Shown here piece by piece: positions 27,361-38,036 of a DNA stretch of 64,000 nt. Within the stretch, counting starts at the first letter, position 1. Each line of letters starts with the position of its first letter. A program made the translations under genes and the position numbers. The DNA lies in the NCBI RefSeq assembly GCF_030161435.1, contig NZ_BSSV01000007.1, positions 124,001 to 188,000 of the forward strand. Direction: 5' to 3'. The DNA comes from Thalassotalea loyana. GTDB lineage: Bacteria > Pseudomonadota > Gammaproteobacteria > Enterobacterales > Alteromonadaceae. The notes beneath the pieces were generated by a model. It saw nothing but the letters and a program-made list of their open reading frames with translations, ran no database searches and had not been told where the DNA came from.

Positions 27361-28998
27361 TTAATGTATTTGCTTACCACCAACCCAAGTTTTTAATACT
27401 TTAGTTTGCCAAAGCGTCGTTTCGTCTGCATTAAAGTAATCTTTATCTACTAAAATAAAGTCAGCCATTTTACCTACCTCAATTGAACCAAGCGTTTGTT
27501 CTTGATGAGCAGCATAGGCTGCATCAATGGTAAAGCTAACTAACGCTTCATCTCGGGTCATTTTTTCTTTTTCGAGCCAACCGCCGAGAGGTTGGTTTTT
27601 ATGGTCTTGTCGAGTGACTGCTGCATGTAATCCGTAGAAAGGATTAGCGTACTCTACTGGAAAATCTGAACCATTTGCTATCTTAACCCCGGTATTGAGT
27701 AACTTTCTCCACGCGTAAGCGCCCGCTAATCTCTCTTTACCTAATCTATCTTCAGCCATATTCTTGTCGCTGGTAGCATGGGTTGCTTGCATTGATGGAA
27801 TAACGCCTAATTCGGCAAATCGAGGAATATCCTCAAGGCGCAGTATCTGAGCATGCTCAACACGGTGACGTAAATGTTGTGTTTTGGTTTCTGGCATCAG
27901 TAATTCATAGTTGTCGAGTACTAGGGTATTTGCCTTATCGCCAATTGCATGGGTATTAACCTGGAAGCCAGCTTTCATTGACTTTTCAATCAGTGTTCTT
28001 AGCTCTTGTGGGTTATGCAATAGTAAACCTTTGTGGTTATGTTGGTCACTGTAGCTTTGATGCAGTGCTGCACCTCGAGAACCTAAGGCGCCGTCCGCCG
28101 AAATCTTAACACTACGTAAAACAAACTTTTCATTTTTATCCGTAATGATTCCGGTTGCTAGCGTATTTCCAAAACCTTTGTCTGTTGCATCAGCCATTGC
28201 ATATATGCGGATCGGCATTTCATCCTTATTTGCTAATAATTTGTATGCTGCGATAGTTTGATTGGAAATGCCTGCATCGTGAACACTAGTCAGTCCTTGA
28301 GACGCGAGTGATTTCATTGCTTTTTTCAATACACTGGCTTCTTGTTCAACCGTTAAGGGGCTAATCGCTTTATCAATTAAATACATCGCGTTATCAATAA
28401 ATACGCCTGTTGGCTCACCTGAAGCTGTTTTAATAATTTCGCCTCCTTCAGGTGACGGCGTTTTATCATTAATACCGGCAATTTCTAGGGCTTTAGAGTT
28501 AGCCCAGCCAGCGTGGCCATCTACACGTTTTAACCAGACTGGTTGATTTGGGAATGCTTTATCTAAACTTTCTCTTGTTGGAAAACTGTTACTTGGCCAA
28601 ATAACTTGATTCCAGCCACGGCCAAGAATCCAGCCTTGAGTGTTATTCTCGTCAGTAAAGCGCTTTACTTTATCCACGGCTGCTTTTTCTGACTCGATAC
28701 CCATCAAATTCACTCTTGATATCCCGAGCCCGTATCCTAAAACATGTCCATGAGCATCGATTAATCCAGGTAACAATGTTTTTCCTTGACCGTCAATTAA
28801 CTTGATATCTTTTCCTGAGGGGATACTTGCGCCTACAGGGAAAACTTTTGTTATTTTACTATCTTTGAAGGCTACTGCAGAAAACGGTTGGACATTATCG
28901 CCAGACGGAGTATATCCCTTAACATTGTAGATAATTTGTGTATTTGCCAGCACAAGGCTTGGAAGCATAGCCAGCAATGATAGACCTATTCTTTTCAT
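27361..28998 (-). CDS. Exported amidohydrolase, YtcJ-like family
   Basis: A 545-residue metal-dependent amidohydrolase of the amidohydro_3 (YtcJ/NfdA-like) type. It has a signal peptide (MKRIGLSLLAMLPSLVLA), the first metal motif DAHGHVLG, further ligands in NTHAIGDKAN and RVEHAQIL, and the final Asp in ANGSDFPVE. The family hydrolyses amides or formyl groups, often with unknown natural substrates; export points to the periplasm. It is the last minus-strand gene before the lnt operon and has no close partner. Confidence 0.85.
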   Translation of the reverse strand: MKRIGLSLLAMLPSLVLANTQIIYNVKGYTPSGDNVQPFSAVAFKDSKITKVFPVGASIPSGKDIKLIDGQGKTLLPGLIDAHGHVLGYGLGISRVNLMGIESEKAAVDKVKRFTDENNTQGWILGRGWNQVIWPSNSFPTRESLDKAFPNQPVWLKRVDGHAGWANSKALEIAGINDKTPSPEGGEIIKTASGEPTGVFIDNAMYLIDKAISPLTVEQEASVLKKAMKSLASQGLTSVHDAGISNQTIAAYKLLANKDEMPIRIYAMADATDKGFGNTLATGIITDKNEKFVLRSVKISADGALGSRGAALHQSYSDQHNHKGLLLHNPQELRTLIEKSMKAGFQVNTHAIGDKANTLVLDNYELLMPETKTQHLRHRVEHAQILRLEDIPRFAELGVIPSMQATHATSDKNMAEDRLGKERLAGAYAWRKLLNTGVKIANGSDFPVEYANPFYGLHAAVTRQDHKNQPLGGWLEKEKMTRDEALVSFTIDAAYAAHQEQTLGSIEVGKMADFILVDKDYFNADETTLWQTKVLKTWVGGKQIH

Positions 28999-29086
28999 TA
29001 TTAACGCTCTTTAATCAGATACTTACCCTCATATTAAAGGGAAAGCGATTACCAAGGCAACGATTTGTGGTCTATTTGTTTGTTAA

Positions 29087-30613
29087 TTATCTTCGTTGCC
29101 AGATACTGATAGCAATAAAGCCCAGCAATGCCAATATGAAAGTAGGGTAGTTGCCAAACCGACTATATGGAGTGTCGCCTTTAACAAGTGCAACATCCGT
29201 TTTTAACACGGCTTTTTCAAATTGTGGTAATTGGTCTGTAAATTGGCCATTATGATCAACGGCCGCTGTTACGCCTGTGTTCGTTGAACGAACGAGCGGT
29301 CGACCAAATTCTAAAGCACGCATTCTAGCTATTTCCATATGCTGATGAGGTCCATGTGATGTACCGAACCAGGCATCATTACTCACCGTTAGTAACACTT
29401 GAGTTTTTGGTGTCAAATTAGCGGCCAGTTGATTAGGGAAAGCGATTTCAAAACAAATTAGAGGTAATATATGAATGCCTTTTGCTATCAAATTCTGTTG
29501 GACATAATCGCCTCTAGAGAATGATGACATAGGTAGGTTAAAAAATGGCGCTAATGGACGCAATAGATCGCCAAATGGGACAAATTCACCGATAGGTAAC
29601 AAATGATGCTTATAAAAACGGTTGCTGTGATTGTAATGATAATCACCCGTTGTTTTGCTCGTTGATTGGCTATTACCTAATGTAATTAGCGCGTTGTAGT
29701 AGGATTTTGATTCGAAGCTATAATCTAAAATCCCGGTAATTATAGCGGAGTCATTTATGCCAGCAGATTGGTTTACAAGATCTAAATAGTCCTGTGCCAT
29801 AGGCTCTAATGTTGGAATTGCTGATTCTGGCCATACGATAATATCCGAATCATAATTGTCACGAGCCATGTCCAAATACATCAGCATTGTCGGCCATTCT
29901 TGCTCGTCATCCCACTTAATTGATTGCTCAATATTGCCTTGAGCTAGCGCGAATTTAACTGTTTTTCCCGTTGGGCTTACCCACTTGATGCTACTCGCAA
30001 TAACAATGCTTGAAGACAGAATGATGAGTGACAAAGCCCAAAGGAGCTTTTTCTCAACTTTAAGCAGCCTGATAAAAACATAACTGACAGTTAACAAATA
30101 TGCAGTAATTCCTATTTCGCCAATGATTGGCGCTAACACTGATAGTGGTGAGTCAATTTGACTATATCCCAATGAAAGCCAAGGAAATCCTGTTAGAACA
30201 ACACTGCGTAAGTACTCGCATAACAACCAAGTTGAGACAAATAGCCCAAGATGCAGCGTTTTGTTTTTAGCAAGCTTACTTGCAAGATATCCTGCAAGCA
30301 TAGGGTAGATAGCAAGGTATAAACATAACAGGAACATCAACAGTAACGAGGCAATTAGCGGCATACCACCAAATTGATCTATTGATACATGAACCCAACT
30401 GATTCCAGTCGTAAACCAGCCGAGGCCAAAGCAAAAACTTGCTTGAGTTGCTTTAGTTACAGATTTTCCATCGATTAATAAAAAAAATAATGGAAGAATT
30501 ACAAGTGTTAACCACCAGTGGCCAAATGGCGCGTAGGCAAAAACCAAAAGGAGCCCAGCAATAAAGCTAAGCCCATTTGTTTTATTAAAGAAAGGTTTTA
30601 TCGTTGATAACAT
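29087..30613 (-). CDS. lnt: Lnt, apolipoprotein N-acyltransferase
   Basis: A 508-residue inner-membrane enzyme that adds the third acyl chain to lipoproteins. Six to seven helices occupy residues 1-215 and a periplasmic nitrilase-like domain follows. Catalytic residues are visible: Glu in VWPESAIP, Lys in KHHLLPIGEFVPFG and Cys in PLICFEIAFP. A final C-terminal helix closes the protein. It follows corC by 15 bases in the conserved miaB-phoH-ybeY-corC-lnt operon. Confidence 0.95.
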   Translation of the reverse strand: MLSTIKPFFNKTNGLSFIAGLLLVFAYAPFGHWWLTLVILPLFFLLIDGKSVTKATQASFCFGLGWFTTGISWVHVSIDQFGGMPLIASLLLMFLLCLYLAIYPMLAGYLASKLAKNKTLHLGLFVSTWLLCEYLRSVVLTGFPWLSLGYSQIDSPLSVLAPIIGEIGITAYLLTVSYVFIRLLKVEKKLLWALSLIILSSSIVIASSIKWVSPTGKTVKFALAQGNIEQSIKWDDEQEWPTMLMYLDMARDNYDSDIIVWPESAIPTLEPMAQDYLDLVNQSAGINDSAIITGILDYSFESKSYYNALITLGNSQSTSKTTGDYHYNHSNRFYKHHLLPIGEFVPFGDLLRPLAPFFNLPMSSFSRGDYVQQNLIAKGIHILPLICFEIAFPNQLAANLTPKTQVLLTVSNDAWFGTSHGPHQHMEIARMRALEFGRPLVRSTNTGVTAAVDHNGQFTDQLPQFEKAVLKTDVALVKGDTPYSRFGNYPTFILALLGFIAISIWQRR

Positions 30614-30628
30614 CCGATGTATATCGAT

Positions 30629-31507
30629 TTAGTCGATTACTTTTCCTGTGACTTCATGATCTTTAGGCACAGTGAGCTGAATTGTTTGAATACGTCGGTT
30701 ATCTGCCGATACAATTTTAAAGCCAAAGTCGCCGATTGAAATTTCTTCACCTTTTTGCGGCATATGACCAAATTCATGTAACACAATGCCACCGATGGTA
30801 TCGGCGTCTTCTTCATCAAATTCACAATTGAAATAGTCGTTGAAGTCAGCAAGCTCAGTGAGTGCCTTTAGTTGGTATACTTGACCAGCTAGATGCTTGA
30901 TGTCTTCTTCGATTTCTTCATCAGTTTCATCTTCGATTTCACCAACGATTAATTCGAGAATATCTTCAATTGTGACTAGACCAGATACGCCACCGTACTC
31001 ATCAACAACGATCGCCATGTGATAGCGTTCAGAGCGGAATTCTTTAAGCAAAGGTTCAACTTTTTTACTTTCAGGGATAATAATGGCAGGACGTATTACA
31101 TCAGACAGTGAGAATTCTTCGTCAGTGCGATTAAAGCCATAAGACAAAAGGTCTTTTGCTAATAAAATACCTTCTACATGGTCTTTGTCGTCGTTTACTA
31201 CAGGAAAACGTGAGTGGGCAGACTCTAGAATTTTAGGTAAAAATTCTTCTAATGACATGTTGATGTCTAATGTAACCATTTGCGAGCGAGGAATCATAAT
31301 ATCTCTTACGCGCATCTCGGATACACCTAACACACCTTCAATCATGAGTTTAGTCTCAGGATTGATCAGTTCACGGTCTTCAGCATCATTTAATACTTCA
31401 ACCAATTCTTCTTTATTTTGCGGCTCTCCGGTAAATGCTTGGACTATTTTATCCAAAAACGATTTGTTCGAGGAGCCGTTGGTAGAGTGGGGGTTGTCAT
31501 CGCTCAT
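30629..31507 (-). CDS. corC: CorC/YbeX, CBS-domain protein
   Basis: A 292-residue cytoplasmic protein with two CBS domains (about residues 66-190, starting MRVRDIMIPRSQM and including VVDEYGGVSGLVTIEDILE) and a C-terminal CorC_HlyC transporter-associated domain. E. coli YbeX/CorC has been linked to magnesium/cobalt handling and ribosome biology. It lies between ybeY and lnt in the conserved order; gap to ybeY is 30 bases. Confidence 0.93.
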   Translation of the reverse strand: MSDDNPHSTNGSSNKSFLDKIVQAFTGEPQNKEELVEVLNDAEDRELINPETKLMIEGVLGVSEMRVRDIMIPRSQMVTLDINMSLEEFLPKILESAHSRFPVVNDDKDHVEGILLAKDLLSYGFNRTDEEFSLSDVIRPAIIIPESKKVEPLLKEFRSERYHMAIVVDEYGGVSGLVTIEDILELIVGEIEDETDEEIEEDIKHLAGQVYQLKALTELADFNDYFNCEFDEEDADTIGGIVLHEFGHMPQKGEEISIGDFGFKIVSADNRRIQTIQLTVPKDHEVTGKVID

Positions 31508-31537
31508 AGAGCTGTGTGTTTCCTGTGTTATTTAAAA

Positions 31538-31996
31538 TTAGTTTTCAATGTATGGGTTAGGAAAACCTAATTGCGCTAAAATGTCAATTTCAAGGCTCTC
31601 CATTTCCACAGCTTCATCATCACTTATATGATCAAAGCCCAATAAATGCAAGCAGCCATGGATAACCATATGCGCCCAATGTGCATTTAATGTTTTATCT
31701 TGTTCTATCGCTTCGCGCTCAACTACTTGTCTGCAAATAATTAAATCACCAAGCAAATCTAGTTCGACACCTTCTGGTACCTCAAATGGAAAAGATAGCA
31801 CATTAGTTGGCTTGTCTTTACCTCTATACTGGAGGTTTAGCTCATTTGACTCTTCTGTATCGACAATACGAATCGTCAGCTCAAACGGTTTGTCATAACG
31901 CATTAAAGCGGCATCCACCCATTGCTGAAACTCACCAACAGTAGGTAAGTTGTCTGTATTCTGGGAGGCAATTTGTAAATCAAGGGTGATAGCCAT
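31538..31996 (-). CDS. ybeY: YbeY, endoribonuclease for rRNA maturation
   Basis: A 152-residue zinc endoribonuclease of the UPF0054 family, needed for 16S rRNA 3' maturation and ribosome quality control. The metal motif [11 protein letters not shown] gives three histidines (113, 117, 123). Start and size match the family. It follows phoH by 4 bases. Confidence 0.95.
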   Translation of the reverse strand: MAITLDLQIASQNTDNLPTVGEFQQWVDAALMRYDKPFELTIRIVDTEESNELNLQYRGKDKPTNVLSFPFEVPEGVELDLLGDLIICRQVVEREAIEQDKTLNAHWAHMVIHGCLHLLGFDHISDDEAVEMESLEIDILAQLGFPNPYIEN

Positions 31997-32000
31997 TGTT

Positions 32001-33104
32001 TTACTTTTTATCTTCCGAAGTTACAGACAAAACTTGTGGTGATGTCTGTTGAGCTAATTCAAGCTGAGCTTTCTCTAGTGCAAGCTTTTCTTGCTTTTTT
32101 TGTTCTTTGATTTTATTTACTTTTGCATCATGCTTTTCGTACGCGTCGACAATGCGCGCAACAACAGGGTGACGCACAACATCCTTTGACTGGAAGAAGT
32201 TAAAACTAACGCCTGGAATGTCATCAAGTACTTCAATAGCGTGGCGTAAGCCCGATTTTTGTCCTCTTGGCAAATCAACCTGAGTCACATCACCTGTAAT
32301 GACTGCACGGGAGTTAAAACCTATACGCGTTAAAAACATTTTCATTTGCTCAACCGTCGTATTTTGGCTTTCATCTAATATAATAAATGCATCGTTTAAT
32401 GTACGGCCACGCATGTAAGCTAAAGGTGCAATTTCAATGACACTGCGCTCAATAAGCTTCTCAACTTTTTCAAAACCGAGCATTTCAAACAAGGCGTCAT
32501 ATAATGGACGAAGGTAAGGATCGACTTTTTGAGACAAATCACCAGGTAAGAAGCCAAGCTTTTCACCTGCTTCAACGGCTGGACGAGTTAACAAAATTCG
32601 ACGCACTTCTTGGCGTTCTAATGCTTCTACCGCACAAGCAACGGCTAAATACGTTTTACCTGTACCAGCAGGGCCAATACCAAAACTAATATCGTTTGTT
32701 AGCACGTTTTGCACGTAAACCGATTGATTACCATTACGCGGCTTAACTAAGCCTCGCTTGGTTTTAATCGTGATCATTTTCGCAAAATCGGCGTCGTGCT
32801 CGGTAGGCTCTTGCTCTAAAACATCCGCTTCAAGAATCTCGATATGGACCATTTCAGGCGTAATAGCTTGCTGTTTACCCTTGACTGTTTGCGTTTCGAT
32901 ATAAAGGCTTTTCAGCATCTTTTCGACAGCCAAACAGTTAAGCTCTTGGCCAACAATCTTAAACTCATGTCCTCGATAACTTATTTCTACACCTAATCGG
33001 CGTTCAATTGTTTTCAAGTTATCGTCCATTGGACCGCATAAATTAGCTTGCCTGCTGTTATCAACAGGCGCTAATTCAAAAGTAATACTATGTTGTTTGC
33101 TCAA
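32001..33104 (-). CDS. ybeZ: PhoH-like ATPase YbeZ
   Basis: A 367-residue PhoH-family protein with an N-terminal KH-like region, Walker A ([13 protein letters not shown], about residue 145) and Walker B-like FIILDESQN. It is an RNA-associated ATPase that works with YbeY. The start is a TTG at 33104 with GGA about 9 bases upstream; the next Met would cut off about 25 residues. Its C-terminal tail of about 40 residues is Lys/Gln-rich. It is 23 bases downstream of miaB. Confidence 0.92.
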   Translation of the reverse strand: MSKQHSITFELAPVDNSRQANLCGPMDDNLKTIERRLGVEISYRGHEFKIVGQELNCLAVEKMLKSLYIETQTVKGKQQAITPEMVHIEILEADVLEQEPTEHDADFAKMITIKTKRGLVKPRNGNQSVYVQNVLTNDISFGIGPAGTGKTYLAVACAVEALERQEVRRILLTRPAVEAGEKLGFLPGDLSQKVDPYLRPLYDALFEMLGFEKVEKLIERSVIEIAPLAYMRGRTLNDAFIILDESQNTTVEQMKMFLTRIGFNSRAVITGDVTQVDLPRGQKSGLRHAIEVLDDIPGVSFNFFQSKDVVRHPVVARIVDAYEKHDAKVNKIKEQKKQEKLALEKAQLELAQQTSPQVLSVTSEDKK

Positions 33105-33127
33105 AGATTAATTCCGTTAAATTTCGG

Positions 33128-34573
33128 TTACGGTGTAAAAGTACCAACGCCTAAGTCATCAACATTTGCTGGCGCTGCACCGTGGTGGTTATTCGCTAAA
33201 ATATCAGCAGGTGAGTGGGCGATACGTAGGCCCATATCTTTTTCTTCACGTACTAGTTCACCGCGTAATGAGTTCGCATATACGTCAGTGATTTTAACAT
33301 CAACAAATTGACCAATTACGTGATGTGGCGCAACAAAGTTCACTATTCGGTTATTCTCTGTTCGGCCACGGAGTTCCATAGGGTTCTTCTTCGAAGGACC
33401 TTCAACAAGAATTCGTTGCTCTGTATCTAACATTTGGCGTGCGATACGTAATGCTTGTTGATTTACTCTGTCTTGTAAAATCTGTAAACGTTGCTTCTTA
33501 ACGCTTTCATCAATGTCATCAACGATATCTGCAGCTGGCGTACCAGGGCGTGCTGAGTAAATAAAGCTGAAGCTCAAATCGAAATCAATTGCTTGAATTA
33601 AATCCATGGTCGCTTCAAAGTCAGCATCTGTTTCGCCTGGGAAACCAACGATAAAATCAGAAGACATACATAAATCTGGGCGTGCTTTTTTAAGCCTACG
33701 GATTTTAGATTTGTACTCTAATGCCGTGTGACCACGTTTCATCATGGTTAAAATACGGTCTGAACCACTTTGAACTGGCAAGTGTAAGTGGCTAACTAAT
33801 TCAGGAACGTCTTTGTATACTTCGATGATATCGTCAGTAAATTCAACTGGGTGTGACGTGGTGTAACGAATACGGTCGATACCATCTATGGTTGCCACTA
33901 AACGCAATAACTCTGAGAAGCGACAAATATCACCGTCGTGGGTTTCACCGCGGTAGGCATTTACGTTTTGACCTAATAGGTTTACTTCACGCACGCCTTG
34001 CTCTGCTAATTGCGCAATTTCGTATAACACGTCATCTAATGGGCGAGAAACTTCTTCACCTCGGGTGTAAGGTACAACACAGAAAGTACAGTATTTGCTA
34101 CAGCCTTCCATGATTGAAACGAATGCGGTTGCGCCTTCAGCTTTTGGCTCTGGTAAGCGGTCAAATTTTTCAATTTCAGGGAAGCTAACATCAACGACAG
34201 CTTCTTTATTCTCACCGCTAGCCTTTTTGATCATTTCAGGTAAACGGTGTAACGTTTGCGGACCAAATACCATATCCACGTAAGGTGCACGTTGACGAAT
34301 CGCGTCACCTTCTTGTGATGCAACACAACCACCGACACCAATAATCAAATCAGGGTTATCATTTTTTAGGTTTTTCCAGCGACCTAATTGATGGAAAACT
34401 TTTTCTTGAGCTTTTTCACGAATAGAACATGTGTTGAGTAAGATCACGTCAGCTTCTTCAGCTTCTTGCGCTAACTCTAATCCATGTGTTGTGTCGAGAA
34501 GTTCTGCCATTTTTTGCGAGTCATACTCGTTCATTTGACAGCCCCAAGTTTTAATATACAGCTTTTTGGTCAT
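33128..34573 (-). CDS. miaB: MiaB, tRNA methylthiotransferase
   Basis: A 481-residue radical-SAM enzyme that makes 2-methylthio-N6-isopentenyladenosine at position 37 of tRNA. The N-terminal cluster cysteines lie in [16 protein letters not shown] and VGGCVASQ; the radical-SAM motif is CSKYCTFC; a TRAM domain is at the C-terminus. It heads the miaB-ybeZ-ybeY-corC-lnt transcript. In E. coli this gene is next to ubiF, from which it is separated here by three genes. Confidence 0.96.
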   Translation of the reverse strand: MTKKLYIKTWGCQMNEYDSQKMAELLDTTHGLELAQEAEEADVILLNTCSIREKAQEKVFHQLGRWKNLKNDNPDLIIGVGGCVASQEGDAIRQRAPYVDMVFGPQTLHRLPEMIKKASGENKEAVVDVSFPEIEKFDRLPEPKAEGATAFVSIMEGCSKYCTFCVVPYTRGEEVSRPLDDVLYEIAQLAEQGVREVNLLGQNVNAYRGETHDGDICRFSELLRLVATIDGIDRIRYTTSHPVEFTDDIIEVYKDVPELVSHLHLPVQSGSDRILTMMKRGHTALEYKSKIRRLKKARPDLCMSSDFIVGFPGETDADFEATMDLIQAIDFDLSFSFIYSARPGTPAADIVDDIDESVKKQRLQILQDRVNQQALRIARQMLDTEQRILVEGPSKKNPMELRGRTENNRIVNFVAPHHVIGQFVDVKITDVYANSLRGELVREEKDMGLRIAHSPADILANNHHGAAPANVDDLGVGTFTP

Positions 34574-34698
34574 TGATTACTTGCCTAAAATTTAATCAAA
34601 ATATACGTATTGGTATAAAAAGGACACGCATTTTACTCTTTCTTTACGCAATGTTCTACTGCCCAGCGTATTAGATTTAGTAAATAGCTGTATTCAGG

Positions 34699-37476
34699 CT
34701 AAATATTATTGTTGATATGCTCGTCTAAATTGAAGCTAACGGTCAATTGACTGTTGTTGTCACCTGTTTTATATGCGTTGACTTTAGCATCATGCTGCGT
34801 CGCTATTTTTCTGATGGTGTACATAGCAATGTTAAAATCTACTTTGCTATCAAAGTCACTGAAATAATCATTGTCATCTTCGATCTTTAACCATAGTTTT
34901 TGGTTAAATGGTTGAATAGATACCATGAAGGTATCGCTTCGTGAATGAGACAATGCACTATCGATAGCATGGTAAATTATTCGATAAATACTTTGTTGAA
35001 TAGATTGCGTTAGCGTATCTACAGGGTAGTCTGTTTTCACACGAACTTTGATGGCGTAATTAACTTGCCAAAAGTCGACAAGATACTCTAGACCGCCCGA
35101 GAGCGATTGATTATTTAAACTACGCGGTTCGTCTTTAATTTTGTTATTTGAGATTAGCTGTGCAGAATCAGTTAACAGCTTTATTGCTTTCTCGTGGTCG
35201 CCTTCGTGCAACATTCTAAGTGAAACGTTGATATTACGTTCAAGGTTGTTAGAAAGTAAACCACGTGTCTTTAAGTCTTCATCGAGGACCTTGTATACCG
35301 AACTAATTGAACGTGCTCGAAGTAAGATTAACCAGATCGATAAAATGACAAAGATCACGACAAGTAGCAGGTAAATCACTCTAACTTGAGGGGTCCAATA
35401 CCAAGGGTAGGCGACTGCAATATTAGTGTATGCGACATAACTGCTCCATTGGCCTTGGCTGTTGGTTCCTTTAACTTCAACGACATACTCACCTGATGAT
35501 AAACCTGCGAGTGTTATTTGATTACCTTGAATCGGCGTCCAGATGCTGTCATCTATACGGTATTTAAATTTTTTGTTGGCGTTAGAACGGTAGTCAAGAC
35601 TTGCAACATTCAAGCTGACAACGTCTTTTGCTGAGCTTAACAAGATACGTTCATTGTTTAATTGCTCTTTACCAGATACAGACGTTTTACTAATGCGGAT
35701 TGGTGCGTTAAAAACTGCATTCTCTGCATGATCAATTTCCACATAGCCTCTGGTGTGCCAGCCATAGACTTTGTTGTTGTGATAAACAGGAAGTCCACTG
35801 AAGCTATAACTCTCTGTTCCTAATACTACCGCTAATGAATCACTTTTTGTGTCAATTCGGTAAATGCCAGAGGTTGTTGTTGTCCATATATCATCACCAA
35901 TGATCAAACTTCGAGAGAAGTTAATCCCTTTGCCCATAATAGACAGTACGTCACCTCGCTTATTAAATACGTATACCCCTCCACCCGTACTAAAAGCGTA
36001 AATTTTATTATTGGCTTCAGCCAGCGATATAAACTTAATCCCTAGATTGACACTAAGTTGTCGAACGTCATTTGTGCCTTTTTGGTAGATTTCTAGGCCA
36101 TTGGCCGTAGCAAACCATATATCTCCGTTGGTTTGAGGGAGTACGTCAATAACTTCTAAATTGTATAGGCCGTGTTGTTTATTGATACGCTGAGTCACTT
36201 GTTGAGACTGCCAGTTATATATTTTTAGTCCCTTGAAGTTAGTACCTATGTATAGATTGTCTTCGTCTGCTCGCAGAGCAAGCACTATGTCCTCATTTTT
36301 TGGTAATGGTAGGCGGCTGGCAGCGCTATCACCTAACTGGTATTGCCATACACCGTCGAGTGTACCGAAAATTATGGTGTCTTTGTGGCGTAGCATGCCC
36401 GTTGTATATCTAGCCCTTGGCGATAAAGAGTTATTCATCTTAGGGTCAAACCAAGGCTGCGGTGTCAATGTTTGTATGCCGTTGCCATAGCTTCCAATCA
36501 AAAGCTCACCGTTGACTAACATAAGCTCATTTGAATTGTCTTTGATGTCAAAAATATATTCTGTATTGGATATGGTTTTCTCATAATGACGGCTAAGGCC
36601 TAAATTAGAATAAATCCAAAGAGCGCCGCTTCTGTCGTAAAAAGTTTTGGTAATTAGTTGTTTGCCAATATTTGTGAATTGGCTTGGTACTACACTCAGA
36701 TCTGTCGAACTAAATTTAAGAACATCGCCATTGCTTGTGATGGCTAAGACGGAAGAGTTACTCGCTCCGGATGCTAACGATTGAATATCGCTTACATCTG
36801 TTTTAGCTACAACCCTGGTATCTATCATCGAAAGTAATTGGCCTTCGTGTTGGAAAATTAGATTGTTATTGACGCTAGTAAAGGTATCTACTTGATTAGG
36901 AAATATATTGTTGAATTTATCATTGGCTAAATGACAAATGCCGATTCTCGATAAGATATACAAATTATCGTTTGTTGCCTGCATACCAAACAAATCTACA
37001 TCATCTTTGATGAGTGTGGTTTCGAGGCTAGTTAAATTATAACGATAGATTGCGTCACGGTTCTCAAAATAAATATAGCCCTTAAAGTAAGTCGCATGAT
37101 CTGGGTTTTGAATGTATTCGGGTAATTCAATTTCTGAAGAGGTACCGGTTTGAGGATCAAATAAAAACAACCCATTAACCGCACTTGATACGATTATTTT
37201 GCTTTGAAAAGGCTCTATGCTGTTAACCCACGAAAAGGGAGTTTTCCATGTTATTTCGTTGGTAGAAAACTTAAGAAGTTCCTTTCCATCATATCGGCTA
37301 AGGCCATCTATCGTGCTTAGCCATATATAGCTTTCGTTATCTTGATGAATATCGGTGATGTTACCAATAGTGTTGAGTTCATTGAATTCATGGCTATTGG
37401 CGGAAACGCTCAAAAGCAGGGATAAGCATAGTAATTTGCTTATCCCAACAGTTTTAAATGATACTTTGTGGAGCAT
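34699..37476 (-). CDS. Beta-propeller sensor protein with degenerate kinase-like end
   Basis: A ~925-residue membrane protein. A signal-like segment at the N-terminus (LLCLSLLLSVSA) leads into many short repeats of the two-component-regulator propeller type (ISLAEANNKIYAFSTGGGVYVF, DIWFATANGLEIY and others), a Y_Y_Y-like domain near residues 625-700, a single helix (VIYLLLVVIFVILSIWLILL) and a cytoplasmic region. That region resembles a histidine-kinase ATPase: IYRIIYHAIDSALSHS. The N-box Glu and Asn and the DxG box are missing, so it may not bind ATP. Start 37476 overlaps the preceding gene by 23 bases. No response regulator is adjacent. Confidence 0.75.
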   Translation of the reverse strand: MLHKVSFKTVGISKLLCLSLLLSVSANSHEFNELNTIGNITDIHQDNESYIWLSTIDGLSRYDGKELLKFSTNEITWKTPFSWVNSIEPFQSKIIVSSAVNGLFLFDPQTGTSSEIELPEYIQNPDHATYFKGYIYFENRDAIYRYNLTSLETTLIKDDVDLFGMQATNDNLYILSRIGICHLANDKFNNIFPNQVDTFTSVNNNLIFQHEGQLLSMIDTRVVAKTDVSDIQSLASGASNSSVLAITSNGDVLKFSSTDLSVVPSQFTNIGKQLITKTFYDRSGALWIYSNLGLSRHYEKTISNTEYIFDIKDNSNELMLVNGELLIGSYGNGIQTLTPQPWFDPKMNNSLSPRARYTTGMLRHKDTIIFGTLDGVWQYQLGDSAASRLPLPKNEDIVLALRADEDNLYIGTNFKGLKIYNWQSQQVTQRINKQHGLYNLEVIDVLPQTNGDIWFATANGLEIYQKGTNDVRQLSVNLGIKFISLAEANNKIYAFSTGGGVYVFNKRGDVLSIMGKGINFSRSLIIGDDIWTTTTSGIYRIDTKSDSLAVVLGTESYSFSGLPVYHNNKVYGWHTRGYVEIDHAENAVFNAPIRISKTSVSGKEQLNNERILLSSAKDVVSLNVASLDYRSNANKKFKYRIDDSIWTPIQGNQITLAGLSSGEYVVEVKGTNSQGQWSSYVAYTNIAVAYPWYWTPQVRVIYLLLVVIFVILSIWLILLRARSISSVYKVLDEDLKTRGLLSNNLERNINVSLRMLHEGDHEKAIKLLTDSAQLISNNKIKDEPRSLNNQSLSGGLEYLVDFWQVNYAIKVRVKTDYPVDTLTQSIQQSIYRIIYHAIDSALSHSRSDTFMVSIQPFNQKLWLKIEDDNDYFSDFDSKVDFNIAMYTIRKIATQHDAKVNAYKTGDNNSQLTVSFNLDEHINNNI

Positions 37477-37906
37477 CTTTAGGAGGGTGGACCTTACTTC
37501 CACACACCATGTAGATTTTCGGTAGCTCACCATCTTCCTTTGGTTTCTGCACCAAGATGTACGTCGGTTTTCTCGGATCATTTTGTTCTTGTTTTTCTTG
37601 CCACGCTTTGCTTATCGAATCAGCGTATTCTTGTCCATATTTTGTAGCAAACGCCGTTGTTAACATTTCAACGCCAAAGTCATCCATGATCATCATGGTG
37701 TTGCCATGGTAGCCACTTGTCGTATCAAAATCTATATCTACTGTTAAAATCTTGTCATTTGGCAAAATTAGGTCTGCACGTAGTTTGGCAATAACAGCTC
37801 TATCGGGTGCTGACTTTAAGTTCGTTAAGTTAGGCTTTTCGGTAAAATCGTATACGAGATTAATATCGTTAGCGATACGGTTACTTTCTTTTAATTGAGC
37901 CGACAT
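37454..37906 (-). CDS. Unrecognised conserved-looking cytoplasmic protein
   Basis: A 150-residue protein with no signal or membrane segment and a charged, Lys/Asp-rich composition. No family is recognised. The start is ATG 37906, which has AGGAG 7 bases upstream; a longer frame beginning at 37921 contains that ribosome site. Its end overlaps the start of the propeller sensor by 23 bases, suggesting coupled translation and a linked job. Base composition is like that of the neighbours. Confidence 0.65.
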   Translation of the reverse strand: MSAQLKESNRIANDINLVYDFTEKPNLTNLKSAPDRAVIAKLRADLILPNDKILTVDIDFDTTSGYHGNTMMIMDDFGVEMLTTAFATKYGQEYADSISKAWQEKQEQNDPRKPTYILVQKPKEDGELPKIYMVCGSKVHPPKDAPQSII

Positions 37907-38036
37907 AATGTCTCCTTGCATTTATTATTTTTACAGCTAGGTTCAACCACTTTCTGTTTTTTGCCTTCAGGCATTTAATTAGTAACACAAAAGTGTTAAC
38001 AATAAAACTAGTTGATTTTTATATGGAAAGTCAGAT

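Noticed and set aside
27361-28998. Amidohydrolase as the missing ACMSD of the kynurenine pathway
   Set aside because: It is exported, of the YtcJ type and over 500 residues; ACMSD is a cytoplasmic ~330-residue enzyme of a different subfamily.
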